Below are positions 5,921 to 11,902 of a stretch of 15,442 nt of DNA, piece by piece. The stretch is from Pseudomonadota bacterium. GTDB lineage: Bacteria; Pseudomonadota; Alphaproteobacteria; Sphingomonadales; Sphingomonadaceae. The notes beneath the pieces were generated by a model, which was not told the origin of the DNA, ran no database searches, and saw only the letters and a list, made by a program, of their open reading frames with translations. The first letter of the stretch is position 1. The number at the start of each line of letters is the position of its first letter. Where the stretch lies: assembly GCA_023433305.1 (NCBI GenBank), contig JAEZCZ010000030.1:1-15442 (forward strand), in the 5' to 3' direction. A program made the position numbers and the translations under genes.

Positions 5921-6781
5921 ATGGAAGGCCCCAAGACGCTCGATCAGTTCGACATCCGCGGCCGTTCGGCGCTGGTGACCGGAGCGGCCAGCGGGATCGG
6001 GCTCGCCTACGCCGAATGCATGGCCGAAGCCGGTGCGAGGGTGACGCTGACCGACATCGATGCCGAAGGCGCGGCGCGCGAGGCGCAGCGTCTGTCGGAC
6101 GAAGGCTTCGAGGTGCGTTGGACGACCTGCGACGTGAGCGATCTTGTGCAGGTTGCGCGCGCGTTCGACGATCACGTGCGGGCCTATGGCGGCTGCGACA
6201 TCGCTTTCGCCAACGCGGGACTCGATGTGGGCAACGGCTTCTGGACGCCCGAAGGGACGCGCAATCCGGAAGGGCAGATCGACGTTTACGATCCGCAGCG
6301 GTGGTACAAGTCGATCGGGATAAACCTCAACGGCGTGTTTCACACGGTGCGCGAAGCCGCGCGGGTGATGAAGGCCAACGAAACCAGCGGAGGCCGCCGC
6401 GGCGGAGCGATCGTCATCACCAGCTCGAACGCCGCCGAGGTGAACGAGGCGATCGTCGGCGTGCCGTACATGGCGGCCAAGGCTGGGGTGAAACACTTCA
6501 TGCGCCACGCCGCTTACGAGCTCGCGGCCTACGGAATCCGCGTCAACGCGATCGCCCCGGGTCCTTTCGTGACGAACATCGGCGATGGCTGGGTCAAGAA
6601 GAATCCCGCCGCGAAGGCCGCCTGGGACGAACTCGTCCCTGTCGGGCGCATGGCCGAGACCTATCAGATCAAGCCGCTCGCGCTGCTGCTCGCTTCCGAC
6701 GCAGGAAGCTACATGACCGGCGCGCACGTGATGATCGACGGCGGCATGCAGCTTGGCCCCGTCAAGCCTCTGAACGATTGA
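5921..6781 (+). CDS. SDR-family NAD(P)-dependent oxidoreductase
   Basis: This 286-residue classical short-chain dehydrogenase has the cofactor motif TGAASGIG (residues 20-27), an Asp at the end of strand beta-2 (LTDID, Asp45) that favours NAD over NADP, and NAG at 98-100. The catalytic set is Ser168/Ser169, Tyr183 and Lys187 (PYMAAK). The end of the fold shows IAPGPFVTNI and VMIDGGM. A loop at about 103-125 (WTPEGTRNPEGQID) is longer than in many SDRs and may shape substrate choice. It would oxidise an alcohol or reduce a ketone in the cytoplasm. The ATG at 5921 is preferred because GAGAGG lies 6 nt upstream, matching the spacing used by the cupin genes; an ATG at 5915 directly abuts that motif. 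The next gene starts 2 bp after its stop. Confidence 0.88.
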   Translation: MEGPKTLDQFDIRGRSALVTGAASGIGLAYAECMAEAGARVTLTDIDAEGAAREAQRLSDEGFEVRWTTCDVSDLVQVARAFDDHVRAYGGCDIAFANAGLDVGNGFWTPEGTRNPEGQIDVYDPQRWYKSIGINLNGVFHTVREAARVMKANETSGGRRGGAIVITSSNAAEVNEAIVGVPYMAAKAGVKHFMRHAAYELAAYGIRVNAIAPGPFVTNIGDGWVKKNPAAKAAWDELVPVGRMAETYQIKPLALLLASDAGSYMTGAHVMIDGGMQLGPVKPLND

Positions 6782-6783
6782 CC

Positions 6784-7785
6784 ATGAAAGCCGTAACCTT
6801 CCAGGCGTTGCACACCCCGCTCGCCTTCGAGACGCTGCCTGACCCCACGCCCGATGCGGGCCAGGTCGTGGTCAAGGTCGGGCGTTGCGGCATCTGCGGC
6901 AGCGACCTCCACATGACCGAGGACGCTGCCTACGGCTGCAAGCACGGCGACGTGCTCGGGCACGAGTTTGCCGGCGAGGTCGTCGATCTCGGTCGCGACG
7001 TAGAAGGGCTCAAGACCGGCGACCTCGTCTCGGTCATCCCGCTGATGAGTTGCGGACGCTGCGAACATTGCCGCAAGGGCGAGGTCCAGTGGTGCGCCGA
7101 GTTCGGACTGCAGGGGGGTGGTTATGCAGAGTATGCGCTTACGCGGGCTAACCAGTGCGTAAAGCTCCCTGCTAACCTGAGCCTGGCGGACGGTGCGATC
7201 GTCGAGCCGCTGGCGGTGGCTCTGCACGGGGTGAATCTCTCGGGCATGAAAGCCGGCGACAAGGTCCTGATCCTTGGCGCGGGTCCGATCGGCCTGGCGG
7301 TGGCGTTCTGGGCCAAGCGGATGGGCGCGGCCCGGGTCGCGCTGCAGGACATCGCGGACTTCCAGGAGGAGCGCGCGCTCGGCATGGGTGCGGACGTCTT
7401 CGTGGTCGATCCGCAGGACCCGATCGGCAGCGCCGAAGCCGGCCTCGGCGGCAAGGCGGACATCGTCTTCGAATGCGTCGGCATACCGGGCCTGATCGAC
7501 CAGGCGGTGCAGCAGGTCCGCAACCGCGGCACGATCCTGCTGCTCGGCCTGTGCACGCGGCCCGATCCGATCAACAGCTTCGCGATGCTGTCGAAGGAAG
7601 TGCGCCTCGTGACGAGCGCGTTCTTCACGAGGCAGGAGTACGAAAGGGCGCTCGACGCGCTGGCCCAGGGCGCGATCGAGCCGCGCATGCTGGTGACCGA
7701 CACGATCTCGCTCGCCGACACGCCGGCCGTTTTCGAAAGCCTCAAGCAGCGCTCCGGCCAGTGCAAGGTGCTGATCGCGCCCTAG
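6784..7785 (+). CDS. Zinc-dependent medium-chain alcohol dehydrogenase
   Basis: The 333-residue protein has the GroES-like catalytic domain with zinc ligands Cys38 (GICGSD), His60 and Glu61 (GHEFAGE) and Glu141, and the structural zinc set Cys90, Cys93, Cys96 and Cys104. The Rossmann domain carries GAGPIG at 165-170, followed by the second strand ending in LQDI. It belongs to the threonine or sorbitol dehydrogenase-like branch of the MDR family and would oxidise a secondary alcohol or polyol with NAD(P). It starts 2 bp after the SDR stop without an evident Shine-Dalgarno, so translation is probably coupled. Two consecutive dehydrogenases of different families suggest successive or stereospecific oxidation steps in one pathway. 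Its stop overlaps the convergent ModE-like gene within a shared CTAG. Confidence 0.9.
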   Translation: MKAVTFQALHTPLAFETLPDPTPDAGQVVVKVGRCGICGSDLHMTEDAAYGCKHGDVLGHEFAGEVVDLGRDVEGLKTGDLVSVIPLMSCGRCEHCRKGEVQWCAEFGLQGGGYAEYALTRANQCVKLPANLSLADGAIVEPLAVALHGVNLSGMKAGDKVLILGAGPIGLAVAFWAKRMGAARVALQDIADFQEERALGMGADVFVVDPQDPIGSAEAGLGGKADIVFECVGIPGLIDQAVQQVRNRGTILLLGLCTRPDPINSFAMLSKEVRLVTSAFFTRQEYERALDALAQGAIEPRMLVTDTISLADTPAVFESLKQRSGQCKVLIAP

Positions 7786-8141
7786 GCGGCGGGTTCGGCT
7801 CGGATCGTCTTTTCCAGAGCTTCGAAGTCGGGTCCGGCGGCACCGAGCTCGGCTTGCGCCGACAGCGCCCGATACGCGGCCAGCGCCGCATGGCCTTCCG
7901 GAGTGAGCTGCGCTCCGGAGTGCTTGCCGCCCCCCGGATGCGTCTCAACGAGCGGCTTCTCAAAGCAGCGGTTCATGGTGTCGACGAGCAACCAGGCCCG
8001 GCGATAGCTCATGCCCAGGGCCCGGCCGGCTGCGGAGATCGAGCCCTCGCGCGCGATCGCGTCGAGCAGATCGGCCTTACCCGGGCCCATGGCGATTTCG
8101 TCGCCGCAGTAGAGCTGGAGCTTGAGCTTGAGACGGGCCAT
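7782..8141 (-). CDS. ModE N-terminal-type winged helix-turn-helix protein
   Basis: The 119-residue protein is a stand-alone LysR-type winged helix like the DNA-binding half of ModE. It shows the helix-turn-helix REGSISAAGRALGMSYRRAW (residues 31-50), DTMNRCF, and the wing PLVETHPGGGKHSG followed by LTPEGHAALAAY. The molybdate-binding (TOBE/MopI) domains of full ModE are missing, so it cannot sense molybdate in the classical way unless a separate Mop protein assists. It could regulate molybdenum-related or unrelated genes. The ATG at 8141 is 14 bp after the phyR stop on the same strand, which suggests co-transcription with phyR. It converges on the alcohol dehydrogenase, sharing the four bases 7782-7785, where the palindrome CTAG supplies both stop codons. 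Confidence 0.85.
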   Translation of the reverse strand: MARLKLKLQLYCGDEIAMGPGKADLLDAIAREGSISAAGRALGMSYRRAWLLVDTMNRCFEKPLVETHPGGGKHSGAQLTPEGHAALAAYRALSAQAELGAAGPDFEALEKTIRAEPAA

Positions 8142-8155
8142 CGCCCGTCTCTAAC

Positions 8156-8950
8156 TCACGACAGGGGGCGGCTGGAACCGAAGAACAGCGCCTGACTGAT
8201 CGCCGCTCGTACCGTGTCTTCCTGGAACGGCTTGGTGATCAGGTAAGTCGGCTCCGGCCGGTCACCCGTGAGCAGCCGTTCCGGATAGGCGGTGATGAAG
8301 ATCACCGGCACGCTGTCGATCGCGAGGATGTCGTCCACCGCATCGAGGCCCGAGGAACCGTCGGCAAGCTGGATGTCCGCCAGCACCAGGCCGGGGGTGC
8401 ATTCGGCGACGACTTCCTGAGCCTGCGTACGGGTGGCGGCAGTGCCGCAAATCTCGTGGCCGAGCGAGCGCACGAGATCCTCGAGCTGCATCGAAATCAG
8501 CGGCTCGTCCTCGATGATCAGAACGCTCGTGGCGGATTCGCGCTCGATTTCCTCGATCGCTTCCGTGACGAGGCGATTCACGTCGCCCTCGTCGATGTCC
8601 ATGATGCGGGCCGCCTCGGCCGGACTGAAGTCCTCGACGGTGGTCAGCAACAACGCCTGGCGATTGATCGGCGTGATGCGGCGGAGCTGGTCCTGCGCGG
8701 CCTCCTCGTGAAGCCCCTGGACCTCGCGCTCTTCGGCCACCTCCAGATAGGCGCTCGACCATACCTTGTTGAATGCGCCGTAGAGCGGCACGCGGCCGCC
8801 GCGGAGCGAGTTAGCCAGGTCCTGATCGGCCAAGGCGGCCTCAAGCGTGGCTTTGACGAAAGCATCGCCGGTTGACTGCGAGCCCGTGAGCGCGCGCGCG
8901 TAGCGACGAAGAAACGGTAGATGAGCGGCGACTTCGGCCCCGATCGACAT
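8156..8950 (-). CDS. phyR: PhyR, general-stress-response anti-anti-sigma response regulator
   Basis: The 264-residue protein has the PhyR layout. Residues 1 to about 135 form a sigma-like domain without promoter-binding function (MSIGAEVAAHLPFLRRYARA at the start, PINRQALLLTTVEDFSPAEAARIM as the region-4-like part). Residues from about 140 form a receiver with acidic pocket Glu147/Asp148, phospho-acceptor Asp192 (LADIQLADG), Thr220 and Lys240 (ITKPF). In alphaproteobacteria, phosphorylated PhyR binds the anti-sigma factor NepR and frees sigma-EcfG. The ATG at 8950 is chosen from homology and the AAGGGG upstream; extensions to 9070 lack similarity and would overlap the promoter. A consensus EcfG promoter lies 34 bp upstream of the start, which implies autoregulation. 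nepR, ecfG and the PhyP-type kinase are not in the window, unlike the compact GSR locus of many relatives. Confidence 0.95.
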   Translation of the reverse strand: MSIGAEVAAHLPFLRRYARALTGSQSTGDAFVKATLEAALADQDLANSLRGGRVPLYGAFNKVWSSAYLEVAEEREVQGLHEEAAQDQLRRITPINRQALLLTTVEDFSPAEAARIMDIDEGDVNRLVTEAIEEIERESATSVLIIEDEPLISMQLEDLVRSLGHEICGTAATRTQAQEVVAECTPGLVLADIQLADGSSGLDAVDDILAIDSVPVIFITAYPERLLTGDRPEPTYLITKPFQEDTVRAAISQALFFGSSRPLS

Positions 8951-8983
8951 AAAACCCCTTCCCGAGAGGACAACGTGGCTAGG

Positions 8984-9008
8984 AACGTGTGCGAGGCGCA
9001 CTGGTTCC
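8984..9008 (-). promoter_or_regulatory. sigma-EcfG promoter of phyR
   Basis: On the minus strand, GGAAC (9008-9004) is followed after exactly 16 nt by CGTT (8987-8984). This is a perfect match to the alphaproteobacterial EcfG consensus GGAAC-N16/17-CGTT. Transcription would start near 8978 and give a leader of about 28 nt carrying the GGGAAGGGG ribosome-binding region. Confidence 0.85.
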
Positions 9009-9089
9009 GCCGGGTTGCTTTGCACATGACCGCCACCGGCGCGGGAGGCAAGCAACATAGTACGTTCCAAAAAAATTTTGTCGGGCGGG

Positions 9090-9114
9090 GGAACCCTTGT
9101 CGAGCACGCTCATT
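9090..9114 (+). promoter_or_regulatory. Near-consensus sigma-EcfG promoter in front of the candidate sRNA
   Basis: GGAAC (9090-9094) is followed after 16 nt by CATT (9111-9114), one mismatch from the EcfG -10 element CGTT. The predicted start near 9120 falls right at the base of the sRNA stem. No sigma-70-like promoter at suitable spacing was seen. Confidence 0.5.
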
Positions 9115-9119
9115 GAGAG

Positions 9120-9208
9120 GGTGTCACCGCCGAGACCCCCCCTCCCGTCCAAGCGGCTGGTGATACGATCCCGAAAGGCCTCCGCTCAAACGAGCGGAGG
9201 CCTTTTTT
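9120..9208 (+). ncRNA. Candidate trans-acting small RNA with C-rich loop (GsrN/cuckoo-like architecture)
   Basis: Bases 9121-9132 pair with 9154-9166 to give 11 Watson-Crick pairs plus one G-U, interrupted by a single bulged U (9158). The stem presents a 21-nt loop (9133-9153) containing CCCCCCCTCCCGTCC. A 7-nt linker leads to a perfect 14-bp terminator stem with a T6 tract ending at 9208. An EcfG-like promoter lies immediately upstream at 9090-9114. The loop is complementary to Shine-Dalgarno sequences, as in C-rich-loop RNAs such as Caulobacter GsrN and Rhodobacter cuckoo RNAs. Homology to these is not shown, only shared architecture. The gene lies on the strand opposite to phyR and to the response regulator that flank it. 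No plausible ORF fits the interval; an in-frame reading runs straight through the terminator. Confidence 0.65.
9174..9208 (+). terminator. Strong intrinsic terminator of the candidate sRNA
   Basis: AAAGGCCTCCGCTC (9174-9187) and GAGCGGAGGCCTTT (9192-9205) are perfectly complementary across 14 bp with the loop AAAC, and the plus-strand T-tract covers 9203-9208. Read on the minus strand the stem is followed by only three T, so it would be a weaker terminator for the response-regulator transcript. Confidence 0.9.
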
Positions 9209-9271
9209 CGTGGCGCAGGCAAGCGGCAAGGTGCGGCTCGCCGAACCCGATGTCGGTCTCAGGAAAAACGG

Positions 9272-9703
9272 TCAGCCGATGGCGTTGCGCAGCCGCGCGA
9301 ACAGCCCGGGGCGCGCGCCTTCCGCGAGCGCCGCGGCGAGTTGCGCCGGATCGTATGGCTTCTCGAAGATCGGGCCCATTTCGGCGATCTCCGCCGGGAT
9401 GTCCTCAGGCGAGCCGGTCGAGAAAACGATGCGGGTCTGCTTCGGCCCCAGCACGTCGACCAGCTCGGCGAGCGCCCAGCCGTCATCGCGGTCGGCGAGG
9501 TGGACGTCGAGCACGATCGCATCCGCGGGCCCTTCCTCGAGCGCGGTCATCGTGCAGGCGATGCTCGGACAGATCACCACACTGGTCGCACCGGCATCAC
9601 TCAGCGCAGCCTCCAGGGCCATGCCCTGGACCGGATCGTCCTCCACCACGAGCACGCGCCCTAGCGGCGCCTTTGTCTGCTTGATTGGCTTTGCGCGACG
9701 CAT
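9272..9703 (-). CDS. Single-domain response regulator (stand-alone receiver)
   Basis: The protein (143 residues from the ATG at 9703) is one receiver domain. It has an acidic pocket Glu21-Asp22-Asp23 (VVEDDP), phospho-acceptor Asp66 (VLDVHLADRDDGW), a switch Ser95/Thr96 in IVFSTGSPED and Lys115 in FEKPYDP. No output domain follows. The FSTG segment recalls the FATGY motif of single-domain regulators such as SdrG, which feed into the general stress response of sphingomonads; this likeness is partial. A GTG at 9724 would extend the protein by seven residues. The ATG is preferred because the EcfG promoter at 9737-9762 predicts a start of transcription near 9730, too close to the GTG. Its promoter and position near phyR suggest a role in the GSR phosphorelay, either as an intermediate or as a phosphate sink. 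Confidence 0.88.
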   Translation of the reverse strand: MRRAKPIKQTKAPLGRVLVVEDDPVQGMALEAALSDAGATSVVICPSIACTMTALEEGPADAIVLDVHLADRDDGWALAELVDVLGPKQTRIVFSTGSPEDIPAEIAEMGPIFEKPYDPAQLAAALAEGARPGLFARLRNAIG

Positions 9704-9736
9704 CTTGATTCCCGGCGGCCCCACGCCGCCTTGTCC

Positions 9737-9762
9737 AACGGGAACCCCGGCATGGAGGTTCC
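9737..9762 (-). promoter_or_regulatory. sigma-EcfG promoter of the single-domain response regulator
   Basis: On the minus strand, GGAAC (9762-9758) is followed after 17 nt by CGTT (9740-9737), a full match to GGAAC-N16/17-CGTT. The element sits between the acyltransferase stop (9785) and the response-regulator start (9703). Confidence 0.8.
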
Positions 9763-9784
9763 CCTGCCCGTCGCACGCGACCCC

Positions 9785-10936
9785 CTACAGGTCTTTGGAG
9801 TAAATCCGGTACTCGCGGTTGACCTTGCTGCCGATCGCATCGGCGATGGCGACCATTCCCTGATTGTCTTCGAGAATCCAGCCGACTTCGGCGCGCTTTG
9901 CGCCGTGAGCGCCGACGCCGGCGCGGCGGATGTATTCGATCATCATGAAGGCGAGCTGGCTCGCCATGCGGCTCGACTGCAGCTTCTTGACCACGCCCAT
10001 CAGCGGAACGCGGAAATCGACCGGGCGCCCGCGGCGCAGCCACCACAGCAGCTTGATGAAGTTGAACGGGAACAGCTTACCCTTCATCGGCTTCAGCGCC
10101 GCGTTGACGTCGGGCAAGGCGAGCATGAAGGCGACGGGCTCGCCGTCCAGCTCCGCTATCATGTTGACGTCCTCGTAAATCAGCGGCGCGAGCTTCTTGG
10201 CACCGTAGGCCTTCTCCGCCTCGGTGAAGGGGACGAAGCCCCAGTTCTGGGACCAGGCGTCGTTGAGGATGTCGATGATGATGGCGGCGTCGCGATCGAA
10301 GTGGCGCTTGTCGACGTGGCGGATGCGGATCCGCTCGTTCTTCTCGCCGAGCGCGACGATCTTGTTGACCAGTGGAGGGAAGCCGTCCTCGACCGGCAGG
10401 TCGTACGTCAGCAGGCGTTTGGCGACCGCATAGCCGGTGGCTTCGATCCAGGATTCGTATTCCGGCTTGTTGTGGCCCATCATCACCATCGGCGCATGAT
10501 CGTGGCCTTCGACCAGGAGCCCCGGTTCCTCCCACACGGAGAGGCTGATCGGAGCGAGGACCCGGGTCATGCCCTGTTCGCGCAGCCAGCTTTCGGCGCG
10601 TGCGATCAGAGCCTGCGCCACGGCTTCGTCCTCTGCTTCGAACAACCCCCAGTTGCCGGTGCCCGGGCCCATGCCCTGCTCGGGCGGCTGGGCGAGCGCG
10701 AGTTCGTCATAGTGGGCCGAAATCCGCCCGACGATACGCCCGGCGCGCCGGGCGAGGAAAAGCTGGACCTTGGCGTGCTCGTGAAACGGGTTCTTTCCCG
10801 GAGTCAGCAGCTCGACCACTTCGCCGCGCAGCGGGGCCACCCAATTCGGGTCGCCCGCGTTGATGCGGTAGGCGAAGTCGACGAAGGCGTCGAAATCGCG
10901 TTTGTCCGCGACCGGATCGACCGAAATGTCCGACAT
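9785..10936 (-). CDS. BcerS-like (YghO-type) GNAT-fold N-acyltransferase, candidate bacterial ceramide synthase
   Basis: The 383-residue protein shows the hallmarks of the BcerS/YghO family: DPNWVAPLR (residues 29-37), a KNPF segment (48-51), GRIVGRISAHYDE (66-78) and, near the C-terminus, EVGWILEDNQGMVAIADAIG followed by YRIYSKDL. The middle contains GYAVAKRLLTYDLP and NDAWSQNWGFVPFT, typical of the double-GNAT layout. In Caulobacter a member of this family N-acylates the sphingoid base to make ceramide; orthology here is inferred, not tested. The start at 10936 has AGGAGG 5 nt upstream. It follows a fatty-acid hydroxylase gene by 66 bp on the same strand, a pairing that fits synthesis of the 2-hydroxyacyl sphingolipids of sphingomonads. 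Serine palmitoyltransferase is not in the window. An unrelated N-acetyltransferase role remains possible. Confidence 0.65.
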   Translation of the reverse strand: MSDISVDPVADKRDFDAFVDFAYRINAGDPNWVAPLRGEVVELLTPGKNPFHEHAKVQLFLARRAGRIVGRISAHYDELALAQPPEQGMGPGTGNWGLFEAEDEAVAQALIARAESWLREQGMTRVLAPISLSVWEEPGLLVEGHDHAPMVMMGHNKPEYESWIEATGYAVAKRLLTYDLPVEDGFPPLVNKIVALGEKNERIRIRHVDKRHFDRDAAIIIDILNDAWSQNWGFVPFTEAEKAYGAKKLAPLIYEDVNMIAELDGEPVAFMLALPDVNAALKPMKGKLFPFNFIKLLWWLRRGRPVDFRVPLMGVVKKLQSSRMASQLAFMMIEYIRRAGVGAHGAKRAEVGWILEDNQGMVAIADAIGSKVNREYRIYSKDL

Positions 10937-11002
10937 TGTCCCTCCTGCGGCGCAGCGCGCTGCGCTACTTCGCCGCTCGTGCCCGCGTCAATCGGGCCGA
11001 GG

Positions 11003-11806
11003 TCAATTGGCGTGCACGTCTTCCTTGCCCATCGCGCGGCGGCGCGGGTGCCCGCTGGCGATGCCGCCCGACAGCTCCTTCACCCACGGATAAGTCTTGG
11101 CGACCTCTTCGTTGTAGCCGAGGTTGAACACCGAAGGGCTCCGCTTCGGGCGATCCTTCTTCTGGTAGTAGGTGCCGAGCACCCGGTCCCACAGATAGTT
11201 GGTGATGCCGAAGTTGCCGGTTTCGTCGAAGTAGTGGTGCTCGTTATGGCGCTGCTTCATGTGCTGCACCCACTTCCACTTCGGCTTGAAGGCGAGGTGC
11301 TGGATGCAGTGCATGAACTCGTAATAGCACGTCGTCAGCAGGCCGGTGGCGAACGCCGCCATCGCACCGCCGAAGCCGCCGATCAGCCAGCCGATCGGCA
11401 TCGTTGCCAAGGCGATGGTGGGCAGCGTGGTGTAGAGAGCGCCGAACAGCACCGTCAGGTCGTTCGGGTCCTGATGGTGATCGTAGTGGATACGCTTCCA
11501 GGTCGGCGACAGCAGCTTCGATTTCCACATCCAGCGCGAATGAAGGACGTATTGGTGCAACAGGTGCCAGATGAGCGGATAGATGAGCACGCCTGCGCCG
11601 ACCGCCGCGAGCGTCTGCCAAATACCAGCGGGACGCATCGCGAAGGCGATGACGCACAGCGCCGTGAGGCCCAGGTACGTCATGATCGTGTAGTGCTGGA
11701 AATAGGCGACCACCAGCTCGCGCAGGGTCATCCGGTCGAGGTAGTGGGACCGCTTCCAGAACGGCAGATCGGCCTCATGGACCGCATCGGCGACGTTTTG
11801 CGACAC
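11003..11806 (-). CDS. Fatty-acid hydroxylase / sterol desaturase superfamily membrane di-iron enzyme
   Basis: This integral membrane protein (267 residues from GTG 11806) has several hydrophobic helices (about 36-80 and 125-163). It carries the histidine boxes of the superfamily: HQYVLH (84-89), HYDHH (107-111), HCIQH (166-170) and HNEHH (187-191), which hold two irons. Such enzymes hydroxylate lipid acyl chains, sphingoid bases or carotenoids with O2. The neighbouring BcerS-like gene favours a ceramide or 2-hydroxy fatty acid role, consistent with 2-hydroxymyristate in sphingomonad lipids; this is an inference. A carotenoid hydroxylase is a less likely alternative. Start choice: AGGA (11819-11816) directly abuts a TTG at 11815 but is well spaced, at 9 nt, from the GTG at 11806. 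The polypeptide ends in a basic, probably cytoplasmic tail. Confidence 0.85.
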   Translation of the reverse strand: MSQNVADAVHEADLPFWKRSHYLDRMTLRELVVAYFQHYTIMTYLGLTALCVIAFAMRPAGIWQTLAAVGAGVLIYPLIWHLLHQYVLHSRWMWKSKLLSPTWKRIHYDHHQDPNDLTVLFGALYTTLPTIALATMPIGWLIGGFGGAMAAFATGLLTTCYYEFMHCIQHLAFKPKWKWVQHMKQRHNEHHYFDETGNFGITNYLWDRVLGTYYQKKDRPKRSPSVFNLGYNEEVAKTYPWVKELSGGIASGHPRRRAMGKEDVHAN

Positions 11807-11878
11807 TCTGTTCAATCCTGTTTCGTGTGCGCGGCTCCTAGCAGAACCGCGGCGCGGGGGCCATAACGGCCGGCACGG

Positions 11879-11893
11879 GGGCTATCGTAGCCC
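11879..11893. promoter_or_regulatory. Perfect 6-bp hairpin/operator GGGCTA-TCG-TAGCCC in the hydroxylase leader
   Basis: GGGCTA (11879-11884) and TAGCCC (11888-11893) are perfectly inverted around TCG. The element lies just downstream of the predicted -10, so it is either a hairpin at the 5' end of the minus-strand transcript or a small operator. No T-run follows. Confidence 0.4.
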
Positions 11894-11902
11894 TTACAGC
11901 CG

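Noticed and set aside
6016..6783. Upstream in-frame extension of the alcohol dehydrogenase through the SDR gene
   Set aside because: The extension is an Arg-rich out-of-frame reading of the SDR gene. The dehydrogenase family begins at the ATG at 6784.
8982..9008. Plus-strand GGAAC at 8982-8986 as an EcfG promoter
   Set aside because: The -10 would be GGTT, one mismatch, but the pattern follows from the inverted layout of the phyR promoter and no gene or RNA start lies suitably downstream before the better site at 9090.
9061..9068. Minus-strand GGAAC at 9068-9064 as a further EcfG promoter for phyR
   Set aside because: No CGTT-like element follows at 16 or 17 nt. The site at 9008 fits perfectly instead.
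9097..9684. Open frame running through the sRNA interval
   Set aside because: It reads straight through a perfect intrinsic terminator, continues antisense to the response regulator and has Arg/Ser/Pro-rich composition without similarity to a family, including NepR.
9731..11866. Very long plus-strand open frame (711 codons) opposite the acyltransferase and hydroxylase genes
   Set aside because: It is an antisense shadow: the minus-strand frames show clear protein families with histidine boxes and GNAT motifs, while the plus-strand reading has no recognisable domain. Stop-free antisense frames are common at this GC content.
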